The notes under the pieces were generated by a model, which did not search any database, had not been told where the DNA came from, and worked only from the letters and a program-made list of their open reading frames with translations. A DNA stretch of 64,000 bases from Paractinoplanes brasiliensis (GTDB lineage: Bacteria; Actinomycetota; Actinomycetes; Mycobacteriales; Micromonosporaceae), in assembly GCF_004362215.1 (NCBI RefSeq), contig NZ_SNWR01000002.1:1612001-1676000 (forward strand). Reading direction: 5' to 3'. Shown here in pieces: positions 1-8,121 of this stretch. The translations under genes and the position numbers were made by a program. The stretch's first letter is position 1. The number at the start of each line of letters is the position of its first letter.

Positions 1-8
1 TCATCACT

Positions 9-49
9 CGTCGACACCAACAAACGCTAATACCGGTGTTGGGTCGACG
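9..49. promoter_or_regulatory. Inverted repeat, probable operator of the CGNR gene
   Basis: The arms CGTCGACACCAACA (9-22) and TGTTGGGTCGACG (37-49) pair except for one bulged base. A -10-like TACGAT lies at 69-74. A start site 7 nt further on would coincide with the GTG at 81, so a leaderless message is plausible. Operator function is inferred from symmetry and position only. Confidence 0.45.
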
Positions 50-80
50 TCAAACACCGCTTTTCCGATACGATGGTGTC

Positions 81-605
81 GTGGTTGATCTGGATGTGGT
101 CGTGGACCTCCTGAACACGATCGACAAACGCACGTTCCGCCGGCACGGCGAGCCCCACGTGGCGGGCGAGCACCTGACCTCCCCGCAGGCCCTGGCCGAC
201 TGGCTCACAACGGCCCATCTGCCCACTTCCCACGGCTCCCGCCTGGATCCGGGGGACCTCGCGGCCGCGATCGCGCTGCGCGAGGCCTTGCGGGCGGCAC
301 TCGACGGCGACTCGGCAGCGCTCGCCGGCTACCCCGTACGCCTCGTCCCGGGCCCGCCCGACGAAGGCCTGCGCCTCGCCGCCGGCACGGGCCGGCCGTG
401 GCTCGACGAGATCGTCGAGACCGTGGCGGCGAGCGTGGCCCGGGGCGACTGGAAGCGGGTCAAGCTCTGCGCCGCGCCCGACTGCCGCTGGGCCTTCCAC
501 GACACCTCCCGCAACGGCCGCGGACGCTGGTGCGAGATGGGCGTCTGCGGCAACCGGCACAAGACCCGCGCCTACCGCGAGCGCCGCCAGCAGCACACGG
601 TGTGA
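81..605 (+). CDS. CGNR zinc finger (ABATE-type) putative regulator
   Basis: Small cytoplasmic protein of about 174 residues. The C-terminus has the CGNR treble-clef signature: LCAAPDC at about residue 130, then WCEMGVCGNRHKTRAYRERR, which gives four zinc cysteines and the Cys-Gly-Asn-Arg core. The N-terminal half, with VDLLNT near the start, matches the ABATE ligand-sensing region of this family. Family members are thought to be stress-responsive transcription regulators; the target is unknown here. An upstream reading frame begins at 36, but GTG 81 brings the protein to family shape and fits a leaderless promoter. The next gene begins 222 bp downstream, and nothing recognisable lies between. 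Confidence 0.85.
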   Translation: MVDLDVVVDLLNTIDKRTFRRHGEPHVAGEHLTSPQALADWLTTAHLPTSHGSRLDPGDLAAAIALREALRAALDGDSAALAGYPVRLVPGPPDEGLRLAAGTGRPWLDEIVETVAASVARGDWKRVKLCAAPDCRWAFHDTSRNGRGRWCEMGVCGNRHKTRAYRERRQQHTV

Positions 606-827
606 CCTGGAACTTCTGCGCCTCGATGAGCGACTACCCGCTCGTCGAGGACGGGGACGAACAGGCCGCTCGCCGGCGCTGCCACCCACCGGGACGGCAG
701 GCGGCCGCGCGGCGGGCGCCGGTCGCCACGTGCTGCCCTTCCGTCCGGGTCTCCGACACGGACTTCGCCCACCTGCGACGTTGAACGGGGGCAACGGCCG
801 GGCCACTGTTTGCGGCAGGATGGCTCC

Positions 828-2150
828 ATGCTGGTGCGAGCCGCGTTCGGGGCGCTGTTCCGCGGCGGCCTGTGGTCGGTTCTGGTCGTGCTGGCCTTCG
901 TCGTGGCCGGCACGGCATGCGCGGCGCCGGGCATGTTCGCCGAGGCCGCGCGCAACGCGGCCTTCCAGGCGGCCCGCGACGCGGTGCCCGCCACGGCCCG
1001 GCAGGACGACGCCGCCCTCGTACGGGTGACCGGTTCCCGTTCCCCGCGCAGCGCCGGCCAGCAGCGCCTGCTCACCGAGCTGCGGACCATCCCGCACCTG
1101 TCGGAGCCGCGGCTCGACGGCGGCTCGGCCGGTCGTGAGCTGTCCTGGTCGAAGCCGTGGTCGTCGACCGTCACGGCCGGTTCGCGCCAGGCCAAGGCCC
1201 GGCTGTACGCGGTGACCGACCCTGCCGCCGAGCTGGTGGTCACCGACGCGAGCGGCCCGCCGGGCGGGGTCTGGCTGCCCCAGCCGCTGGGTTTCCGTGC
1301 CGGTGAGACGGTGACGATCGCGGTCGCCGACAAGCGGGCCACCGCCACGGTCACCGGCCTGTACGCGGTCGGGCCGGACGGGCGGCGGCCCGCCGACCTG
1401 CCCGGCAGCCTGCTCTGGGCCCTACGCGACCGCGACCTGCCGTTCGACTCGAGGACGACCTCGGTCAAGGCCCACCTCATCATCGGCGACGTGCCGACCA
1501 CCGAACGGCTGGCCGTGCAGGTTCACGACCAGATCCTGTGGGCCGCCGAGTCGACCCTGGACCCGGACGCGACCCTGACCGAGGCGCGCGAGACCGGTCG
1601 CGGGGTCGCCGAGTTGCGCCGCCGGGTGGCCGCCCAGGGCTTCGACGGCGGGCAGGACGCGGTCACCGTCCCGCTCGGCGCCGAGCCCGAACGCGTCAAC
1701 ACGGCCGCCTCGCTGCGACAACGCGACGTCCATGTGGCGGCGGCCCGGGCACGTGGCTATCAGGTCGCCGTGGCCGCCTACCTCGCGCTGCTCGCGGTGC
1801 TCACCCTCTGTGTGCACGCTCAGCGCACCGCGGCCGCCCGCCGGGCCAGTGACCTCATGCTCATCCGGGTCGGGCTCGGCCGGGCTCGAGCCCTGCGGGT
1901 CCGGCTGCTCGAACTGGTGCTGCTCGCCGCCGTCGCCACGACCGCTGCGATCGCCGGTGTGGCCGTCCTGCTGCCCTTCGGTACGCGCCTGCTCGACGAC
2001 GAGCCGGCCCGCCTGCCCCCGCTGCACTTCGCCCTGACCGGTCCCGCCCTGCTGATCACCGCTACGGTGGGCGCGGGCGCGGTGGTTCTGGCCGCCCTGT
2101 TCACCACCAGCCGCTCCGCCGAGGAGGCCTCCTACCGTGACGACGGCTGA
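828..2150 (+). CDS. FtsX-like ABC transporter permease
   Basis: Membrane subunit of an ABC exporter-type complex, about 440 residues. One hydrophobic helix lies near residue 15-35 and ends in an AGTACAA segment. A large extracytoplasmic domain follows (about 40-300), and three helices sit at the C-terminus: YLALLAVLTLC, LVLLAAVATTAAIAGVAVLL and LLITATVGAGAVVLAALF. This is the FtsX/MacB four-helix plan. ATG 828 is chosen over TTG 810 because it starts just before the first helix. It overlaps the ATPase gene by 14 bp, so the two are surely co-translated. The substrate cannot be read from sequence. Confidence 0.8.
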   Translation: MLVRAAFGALFRGGLWSVLVVLAFVVAGTACAAPGMFAEAARNAAFQAARDAVPATARQDDAALVRVTGSRSPRSAGQQRLLTELRTIPHLSEPRLDGGSAGRELSWSKPWSSTVTAGSRQAKARLYAVTDPAAELVVTDASGPPGGVWLPQPLGFRAGETVTIAVADKRATATVTGLYAVGPDGRRPADLPGSLLWALRDRDLPFDSRTTSVKAHLIIGDVPTTERLAVQVHDQILWAAESTLDPDATLTEARETGRGVAELRRRVAAQGFDGGQDAVTVPLGAEPERVNTAASLRQRDVHVAAARARGYQVAVAAYLALLAVLTLCVHAQRTAAARRASDLMLIRVGLGRARALRVRLLELVLLAAVATTAAIAGVAVLLPFGTRLLDDEPARLPPLHFALTGPALLITATVGAGAVVLAALFTTSRSAEEASYRDDG

Positions 2151-2769
2151 CCTCGTACGCCTGGAATCCGTGACCCATGTGCGCGGCGCCACCACCGTGC
2201 TCAGCGACATCTCGCTGTCGCTGCCCCCGGCCCGCCTCGCCGTGCTCGCGGGCCGCTCCGGCTCGGGCAAATCCACCCTGCTGCACCTGATGGCCGGCGT
2301 CATGTCCCCCACCTCGGGCACCGTCCTGGTCGACGGCAAACCGGCCGTCGGCCATCACGAGTGGGACAGGGTGGCCCTGCTCCCCCAGCGCCCCGCCCTG
2401 GCCCCCGAGCTGACCGTCGCCGAGAACGCCCACCTGCCGGCCCGGCTGCGCGGCCGCACCCCACCCGCCGATCTGCTGACCCGACTGGGCCTTTCCGGTC
2501 TGGCCGCCCGCCCGGCCCACGACACGTCGCTGGGCGAGCAGCAGCGCACGGCCATCGCCCGCACCCTGGTGCTGACCCCCGCGGTGGCCCTGCTCGACGA
2601 GCCCACCGCCCACCAGGACGACGAGCACGTGGCGCTGGTGCTGACCGCCCTGACCACCGCGGTCACCGCGGGCACGCTGGTGGTAGCCGCCACCCACGAC
2701 CAGCGGATCATCGACCTGGCCGACGAGTTGCTCCCCCTGCGCTCGGGCCACCTCGAGCCGGCCCGGTGA
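2137..2769 (+). CDS. ABC transporter ATP-binding protein
   Basis: Cytoplasmic ATPase of the FtsX-type transporter encoded just upstream, 210 residues. Walker A is GRSGSGKST, Walker B is VALLDEPT and the H-loop is ATHDQ. The signature motif is degenerate (SLGEQQR rather than LSGGQ), but the catalytic residues are present. GTG 2137 lies inside the end of the permease gene, and the stop codon overlaps the next start by 4 bp (GTGA). The three genes therefore read as one operon. Confidence 0.88.
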   Translation: MTTADLVRLESVTHVRGATTVLSDISLSLPPARLAVLAGRSGSGKSTLLHLMAGVMSPTSGTVLVDGKPAVGHHEWDRVALLPQRPALAPELTVAENAHLPARLRGRTPPADLLTRLGLSGLAARPAHDTSLGEQQRTAIARTLVLTPAVALLDEPTAHQDDEHVALVLTALTTAVTAGTLVVAATHDQRIIDLADELLPLRSGHLEPAR

Positions 2770-3331
2770 AAGTCCCCACCCTGTACCTGATGGTGGGGCT
2801 GCCCGCGTCCGGGAAGACCCACCGGGCGCGGGAGCTGGCGGCCGGACACGGCGCCCTGCGGCTCACCCCCGACGAATGGGCGCTCACCCTTTTCGGTCAG
2901 GAGGACCGTCACCAGGAGCCCGGCGGCAAACGCTGGCTGCTGGAGGGCCGGCTCGTCGCGCTGGGGATCGACGCCCTGCGCCTGGGCCTCAGCGTCGTCC
3001 TCGACTTCGGACTCTGGTCACGCGACGAGCGGTCCGCCCTGCGCTGGATGGCCGCCGCGGTGGGAGCGTCCTGCGAGATCGTGTACCTGCCGGTGGAACG
3101 CGACGTGCAGTGGACCCGGATCCAGAACCGCTGGAACCAAACGCCGGAGCGGACCTTCCCATGGCCGAGGCGGAACTCGACCCCTGGAGGGAGCAGTTCC
3201 AGGTCCCCGGCCCGGACGAGCTCACCGGTTCGTCCCTGCCGGCCCCACCCTCCGGGTTTCAGAGCTGGTTCGACTGGGCTCAGCGCTTCTGGCCGTCCCT
3301 CGCCGAAAGCCTGGACGGCCGGGCCCTCTAA
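2766..3331 (+). pseudogene. AAA/zeta-toxin-like P-loop kinase, frameshifted near its C-terminus
   Basis: Starts at GTG 2766 with TLYLMVGLPASGKTHRAREL, a Walker A close to the start, as in small nucleotide and antibiotic kinases of the zeta/chloramphenicol phosphotransferase-like group. The conserved DFGLWSRDERSALR follows. The frame reads through QTPERTF and then changes: the expected continuation PMAEAELDPWREQF to GFQSWFDWAQRFWPSL lies in another frame and ends at TAA 3331. One missing C in the CCC run at about 3158-3160 explains it. This is either a real mutation or a sequencing deletion. Fourth element of the ABC operon by overlap; its end overlaps mraY on the other strand by 4 bp. Confidence 0.7.
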
Positions 3332-4431
3332 CCGGTGGCGGCCAGGAAGTCCGAGTAGAACAGGCCCAGGCCCGCGGCCACGCTGACACCGGCGATGACC
3401 CAGAAACGCACCACGATGTTGACCTCGCTCCAGCCGGCCAGCTCGAAGTGGTGGTGCAACGGCACCATCCGGAAGACACGCCGCCCGGTGGTCCGGTACG
3501 AGACGATCTGGATGACCCAGGTGACCGTGATCAGCACGAAGAGCCCGCCGATCAGGATCGAGAGCAACGTCGTACGGGTGGCCACCGCGAGCCCGCCGAT
3601 CAGCGCGCCGAGCGCGAGCGAGCCCACGTCCCCCATGAAGATCCGCGCCGGGGACGTGTTCCACCACAGGAACCCGAGACAGGCCCCGGCCGCCGCGGCC
3701 GCGATCATCGCGATCTCCAACGGGTCGCGGACCTGATAGCAGTACTCGTCGACCCGGGCGTACCCGTCGTCGGCGCACCAGTGCCGGTACTGCCAGAACC
3801 CGATCAGCGCGTACGCCCCCAGCACCAGCACCGACGCGCCGGTGGCCAGCCCGTCGAGGCCATCGGTGAGGTTCACGCCGTTCGACATCGCCGTGATCAC
3901 GAAGACGAACACCAGCACCGAGCCGACCTTGCCCACATCCAGCCAGCTGATGTCGCGGATCAGCGAGATGTGCTCACTGGCCACGGTCTGCCCGTTCGTG
4001 CTGGCCACGTAGAGCGCGGCAACGCCGAACCCACCACCCACGAGCGCCTGGCCGAGCAGCTTGCCCTTGGCGCTCAGCCCGTCGGAGTTGCGCCGCCGCA
4101 CCTTCAGCAGGTCGTCGACGAACCCGACAGCGCCGCAGAACACGAACAACCCGAGCAGCACCAGAGCCGTCATGGTCGGCCCCTCCTGCGCGATCTGCCG
4201 CTCCGGCAACGTCGTCAGCGCCACATGCCCGGCAACGTACGCGACGACGGTGGCCAGGATGAACGCGACACCACCCATCGTGGGCGTGCCCGTCTTCGTC
4301 AGGTGCGTGGCCGGCCCGATGGACCGGATCGGCTGGCCGGCCTTGAGCGCGGTGAACACCCGGATCGCCACCGGCGTACCGAACAGCGAAACAATGAACG
4401 CGACCGCGGTCGCCACAATGACAGCCTTCAC
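3328..4431 (-). CDS. mraY: Phospho-N-acetylmuramoyl-pentapeptide transferase (MraY), stand-alone copy
   Basis: Polytopic membrane enzyme of 367 residues. The family reaction moves phospho-MurNAc-pentapeptide from UDP to undecaprenyl phosphate, giving lipid I of peptidoglycan synthesis. Visible motifs are TPTMGGVAF, the aspartate pair in GFVDDLLKVRRRNSDGL, NLTDGLDG with the catalytic aspartate, FMGDVGSLALGALIG and HHHFELAGW. About ten helices are evident. It starts at GTG 4431. Unlike the usual mraY it is not beside murF, murD or ftsW, so it may be a second copy or belong to another polyprenol-phosphate pathway. Active-site retention argues that it works as a phosphoglycosyl transferase. Confidence 0.88.
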   Translation of the reverse strand: MKAVIVATAVAFIVSLFGTPVAIRVFTALKAGQPIRSIGPATHLTKTGTPTMGGVAFILATVVAYVAGHVALTTLPERQIAQEGPTMTALVLLGLFVFCGAVGFVDDLLKVRRRNSDGLSAKGKLLGQALVGGGFGVAALYVASTNGQTVASEHISLIRDISWLDVGKVGSVLVFVFVITAMSNGVNLTDGLDGLATGASVLVLGAYALIGFWQYRHWCADDGYARVDEYCYQVRDPLEIAMIAAAAAGACLGFLWWNTSPARIFMGDVGSLALGALIGGLAVATRTTLLSILIGGLFVLITVTWVIQIVSYRTTGRRVFRMVPLHHHFELAGWSEVNIVVRFWVIAGVSVAAGLGLFYSDFLAATG

Positions 4432-4593
4432 CGGCGGGCCTTCACGAGATCATGAATCACGGGACGTGAGCATGCCACCCAACGGCCCGCCGCGCAGACT
4501 CGAACCGCCCAACGCCACGATCGCGTCGCCGGCCTCGCCCGCGGCACACCCGCCGGTGCCGTCAGAAAACCGACCGTGCTCGGCGCACGGAAA

Positions 4594-4625
4594 AGCCCGG
4601 CCGATCCCCAAGGACCGGCCGGGCT
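4594..4625 (-). terminator. Rho-independent terminator after the GT2 gene
   Basis: A perfect 9-bp stem (AGCCCGGCC at 4594-4602 with GGCCGGGCT at 4617-4625) and a 14-nt loop. Read on the minus strand it is followed by TTTT, 19 nt past the glycosyltransferase stop. Confidence 0.75.
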
Positions 4626-4643
4626 GTGTGGAACAAGGGCGTA

Positions 4644-6158
4644 TCAGACGGCGAACCCGCGGTGCCGGCGGACCAGTTTGCGCAGCATGAACACGGTCTG
4701 GGCGATCGTCGCGATGTACAGGATCGGCCAGCCCAGCGACAGGATCGCCGACTGCACCCCCACGCTCTGCTGGGTCCAGGCGAAGACCGCGCCGCCCATG
4801 ATGGCCAGCAGGACCACCAGCGGCATCACGTAGGCGGAGCCTTTGCCCTTTTCGGCGTTGGCCTGGGCGGCCCAGTTGTCCTGGTCGGTCTTGGCCAGGA
4901 ACTGCGCCCAGGCCGACACGAAGTGGCCCATGCGCACCCACATGTACATCTCGGCGGGAATGGCCAAAGCCGCGTACAGCAGGTCGGAGGCGCTCTTGTC
5001 CTTCATGGCCAGGGCCAGGCGCAGGTTGAGCAGGATGGCGATGGCCGGCGGGATCAGCCAGATCGGGTTGAAGACGAAGGCGTCGATCGACAGGGCCGCC
5101 ACGAGCAACAGCAGGAAGCCCAGCCGCGAGGCGATGTTGAAGGCCATCGAGATGTTCTCGAACCAGCGCAGCCGCAGGTTGGGGTGCAGGGGCTGGCCCT
5201 TGCTGTCGCCGCGCTGGCCGGGCCAGAACAGGTCGATCGCGCCGAAGTTCCATTTGACCTGCTGGCCGTGCAGGGCTCGCAGGTTGGTCATCGGGCCGAC
5301 GAACGCGCGGGCGGTGGCGCTGATCTTCGTGCTGTAGCCGGCGTCCTTGATCTGCAGGGAAAGCTTGCTGTCCTCGACCTCGGAGTCGCGCACCCACGGC
5401 GCCTGCTGGTGGTGGCGGACCATCACCATTTCGAGCGCGCGCACGTTGAACAGGCTGCACTGGCCGCCGAGCACGGCCATGTTGCGGCCGCGCAACAGGT
5501 TGTCCATGTTGAACGCGGCGAACTGGGCGCGCTGACCGGCGATCAGGAAGCGCGCCATCAGGCCCTTGTAGCGGTTCTTGTCGATGCTGTAGATCGCGCT
5601 GAGGCCGCCGATGCGCGGGTCGTCGGTCATCTCCAGTTCGAGGCGTTCGACGGCGTCGCGGGCCAGCGTGGTGTCGCCGTCGACGCCCAGGATGAAGTCG
5701 TAGCCGCGGGACAGGAAGTAGCCGTAGTTGAGCGCGCCCACCTTCTTGTCGGGGTTGACGCCCATGTCGTGCACGTGGATGTGAGTGACGAACTCCTCGC
5801 CCTTGACCGTGCGGGTGTGCTCACCCTCGAACGTACGGGCGATCTCGGGTGTGTCGTCGTCGGTGTTGTTGATGATGACGTGGATGACGTCGGGCAGCCG
5901 GGTCTGGGCCAGCAGGCTCTTCAGCACGTCGGCGATCGTTTCCTGCTCGTTGTAGCAGGGGATGATGCAGCTGATCGTGGCGTGGCGGGGTGCGTTGGCG
6001 GCCCGGGCGGCGATCTCGCCCGACACCGTCTCGACGGTTTCCAGGTCGGTCAGCTGCGGCGTGGCCGGCGGCAGGGCCAGCTGCCCGGCCTTGGCGCTGC
6101 GCGGCAGCAGGATCTGGCGATCGGAGGCCCGGCGAAGTCCGGGCACGGTGTCGGTCAC
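4644..6158 (-). CDS. Family 2 glycosyltransferase, membrane-bound (poly-sugar synthase-like)
   Basis: 504 residues. The catalytic GT-A domain lies at about 60-310: CIIPCYNEQET, the DxD-type GVDGDT, VEDSKL with the putative catalytic acidic residue, and QQVKW, a variant of the QxxRW acceptor motif of processive synthases such as cellulose, hyaluronan and poly-GlcNAc synthases. At least four hydrophobic helices follow (about 330-490), consistent with synthesis coupled to export. Starts at GTG 6158 and overlaps the upstream lipoprotein stop by 4 bp (GTGA), so the two are translationally coupled. The polymer is unknown; processivity is inferred from the motif. Confidence 0.85.
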   Translation of the reverse strand: MTDTVPGLRRASDRQILLPRSAKAGQLALPPATPQLTDLETVETVSGEIAARAANAPRHATISCIIPCYNEQETIADVLKSLLAQTRLPDVIHVIINNTDDDTPEIARTFEGEHTRTVKGEEFVTHIHVHDMGVNPDKKVGALNYGYFLSRGYDFILGVDGDTTLARDAVERLELEMTDDPRIGGLSAIYSIDKNRYKGLMARFLIAGQRAQFAAFNMDNLLRGRNMAVLGGQCSLFNVRALEMVMVRHHQQAPWVRDSEVEDSKLSLQIKDAGYSTKISATARAFVGPMTNLRALHGQQVKWNFGAIDLFWPGQRGDSKGQPLHPNLRLRWFENISMAFNIASRLGFLLLLVAALSIDAFVFNPIWLIPPAIAILLNLRLALAMKDKSASDLLYAALAIPAEMYMWVRMGHFVSAWAQFLAKTDQDNWAAQANAEKGKGSAYVMPLVVLLAIMGGAVFAWTQQSVGVQSAILSLGWPILYIATIAQTVFMLRKLVRRHRGFAV

Positions 6159-6796
6159 TGGTGGTCACCATTCGTGAGCAGCGGCAGAGTCAGGGTGTCG
6201 AGGGCCGTGGAGCGGTAGTAGCTGTTCGACTTGGGCGCGGTTTCCACGAGGAGGTCCATCCGGATGGTCAGCGTGAGCGCCTTCGCTCCCGCGGTGGCCG
6301 CCGGCAGCGTCACGACCGTGTTGTAGGGGTACGGCGGGGTGACGTCGAACTTGCCGCTGTCCGTGGCGACCTCGGCCCGCGCGGTGCCGTCGTCCTGCGT
6401 CACCTGGAACGTGGTGAGCCGGACCCGGTGGGTGCTGTCGGTGTCCTCGACATGCGCGGCGACGTTGATGGTTTTCTGCGACTCGGCGGTGTACAGCTTC
6501 GCGTTGTCGGAGGTCCAGTAGGTCAGGGCGACCGAGAACGTGCCCTGTTTCAGGCTGTGCGTGACGGTGCCCGTGTCGAGGGGCCCGCTGGCGCGTACGG
6601 GGGCCTTGACCGTCTGGGCCGTGGGGGCGGCCGACGGGGACGGCGAGGTGCTGCTGGCCGAGCCGCCGGGGAGGAGCGGCTTGCTGCTGCTGGTGACCTC
6701 CTTGAGGCTCGCGCAGCCGGTCAGGCTGCCACCCAGCAGGGCGGCCGCCATGGCGAGGGGAAGACCGGTTCTGAGGCCGGCGAAGCTACGAGTCAT
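6155..6796 (-). CDS. Secreted lipoprotein co-translated with the GT2 synthase
   Basis: 213 residues. A lipoprotein signal peptide ends in LTGC (lipobox), followed by a Ser/Pro/Ala-rich linker and a domain rich in beta-type sequence. No family recognised. ATG 6796 is preferred over the longer frame because GGACAGGACG precedes it and the signal peptide then begins correctly. It is first gene of the pair with the glycosyltransferase, so it may be an extracellular partner of polymer synthesis (inference from coupling only). Confidence 0.75.
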   Translation of the reverse strand: MTRSFAGLRTGLPLAMAAALLGGSLTGCASLKEVTSSSKPLLPGGSASSTSPSPSAAPTAQTVKAPVRASGPLDTGTVTHSLKQGTFSVALTYWTSDNAKLYTAESQKTINVAAHVEDTDSTHRVRLTTFQVTQDDGTARAEVATDSGKFDVTPPYPYNTVVTLPAATAGAKALTLTIRMDLLVETAPKSNSYYRSTALDTLTLPLLTNGDHQ

Positions 6797-6887
6797 TCGT
6801 CCTGTCCCGCTGGGTTCGGTTCGGGTCTGGGGACGTTGCAAATCGGCTGCCGGACCTCGTAGTTGAGCACCGCCCGAGTGACGCCGA

Positions 6888-7010
6888 TCACTCGCGCGCG
6901 TAGAGCCCGGCCAGTTCCGTTCCGATGCGCGCGAGTTCGGCCCGTACGGAGGAGGGTTCGAGCGTGAAACTCAAGGGCGTAGCGCGCCCGCGGGACGTTC
7001 CCGGTGGTCG
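6888..7010 (-). other. Possible relic of a gene 3' end
   Basis: On the minus strand an open frame ending at TGA 6888-6890 reads LEPSSVRAELARIGTELAG and then LYARE at its C-terminus. That composition is coding-like, but there is no start codon or upstream domain and the frame runs back into a terminator. It may be the remnant of a deleted gene. Otherwise the 6797-7064 gap is empty apart from the terminator. Confidence 0.25.
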
Positions 7011-7018
7011 CCCGGAAA

Positions 7019-7056
7019 AGCGAAAAGCCTCGATCAAACGATCGAGGCTTTTCGCT
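7019..7056. terminator. Strong bidirectional terminator hairpin
   Basis: A perfect 17-bp stem (7019-7035 with 7040-7056) and a 4-nt AAAC loop. The outer part is AAAAGCC/GGCTTTT, so both strands end in T-rich tails. It lies 8 bp beyond the stop of the minus-strand lipoprotein gene. Confidence 0.88.
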
Positions 7057-7064
7057 GATTCAGG

Positions 7065-7604
7065 TCAGTTGGTGAAGATGACGGTGCCGTAATCGAGGAA
7101 ACCGACGTTGACCTCGAGCTGAATCTCCTTGGCGGTGGTAAAACCGTAGCCCATCCACCAGGACACTTTCTTACCCGGCAGAATCTTGTTCTCGGGGGCG
7201 TCGAGACCGTCCTGGTAGATCGAGTCGGCCTCCTCCCCGTCGCCCGAGGCCGAGCCCGAGGTCAGCGCCGGGTCGAAAACGTCCTTGGTCCCGTTGGTAA
7301 AGGTCGACTGGAACTTGAGGAAGACCTTCTTGCCCTCTCCACCCGCCGCGTACTTGTCCTTCTTGAACTTGACCGGCTTGCCAACGGTCAGCGTGCTGCC
7401 GTCCTTGAACTTGACGGTCTGCCCGAACTTGTACACGCCCGGCGTGGCCTTGTCGTCCGACTCGTCGGCCGCGGCGCCCTGCTTCGTGTCGGCGGCGACC
7501 CCGGTGACAGCTTCACCGGTGTCGTCCGAGCCACCCGCGCCGCAAGCCCACATCCCGATCAGCAGTACGGGGGCGGCGATCCATGTGGCCAGCTTCTTGT
7601 TCAC
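7065..7604 (-). CDS. Lipoprotein with a DUF4352-like domain
   Basis: 179 residues. MNKKLATWIAAPVLLIGMWAC is a lipoprotein signal peptide with a loose lipobox. An Asp/Glu/Ala-rich linker follows (about 25-55), then a beta-rich domain with FKDGSTLTVGKPVKFK and SWWMGYGF near the C-terminus. This arrangement fits the immunoglobulin-like DUF4352 fold found in Gram-positive surface lipoproteins. GTG 7604 is preceded by AAGGAAT. It is a single-gene unit with its own terminator. Function unknown. Confidence 0.75.
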   Translation of the reverse strand: MNKKLATWIAAPVLLIGMWACGAGGSDDTGEAVTGVAADTKQGAAADESDDKATPGVYKFGQTVKFKDGSTLTVGKPVKFKKDKYAAGGEGKKVFLKFQSTFTNGTKDVFDPALTSGSASGDGEEADSIYQDGLDAPENKILPGKKVSWWMGYGFTTAKEIQLEVNVGFLDYGTVIFTN

Positions 7605-8121
7605 GAGATTCCTTAAGTCCTGAATGAATCCTGCTCACGATCGAAACACACCGGTAACCGGACTTGATCGACCGAACGGCCGCGGCTGACCGCTCAACAT
7701 CCGATCCTCTCCGAGCAAGGTCACGACCATTCCCGAACCATCGGCCGCCGCGATTCAACGAGTCGGCGCCCCGGACGGACGGCCGGTCAGAGAAATGGTC
7801 CGATCGGTCCATGCGACACCGGATCGTGTGACGCCCCTCGCGCAATTCCGGCGCATATCGGACCATCCGTTCCCGATGGTCACCCGGCGCGAACGGACAC
7901 CATGCGGCAAATTGGCCAGGGCGGAATAATCAGGCGGAGATTTCGCATGTGTATTTCGGGAAATTCTCCGCATCAGCGGTCACCGGCCCCTGAACTGCAC
8001 GGCGAGCAGGGTCGCAGCGGCGGCCCCGCGGACGGACACCCCGCCGATCGTCACCTCGACCAGGTCGTGAACCACCGCGCGGGTTTCCCGGACTCGCCGG
8101 AACGACCATGGAATGCGCCCA
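7605..8121. other. 517-bp gap between two minus-strand genes
   Basis: No convincing gene. A separated inverted repeat ATGGTCCGAT (7795-7804) / ATCGGACCAT (7857-7866) and a hairpin at 7934-7971 (GCGGAGA...TCTCCGC) are visible. A coding-like tail on the minus strand ending at TGA 7980-7982 (VEVTIGGVSVRGAAAATLLA) has no ribosome binding site and may be a gene remnant. The promoter of the 7065-7604 gene should lie just above 7610. Confidence 0.4.

Noticed and set aside
7980..8072. Small minus-strand gene (about 31 codons) after the methyltransferase gene
   Set aside because: No ribosome binding site and no recognisable family; kept as a possible remnant only.
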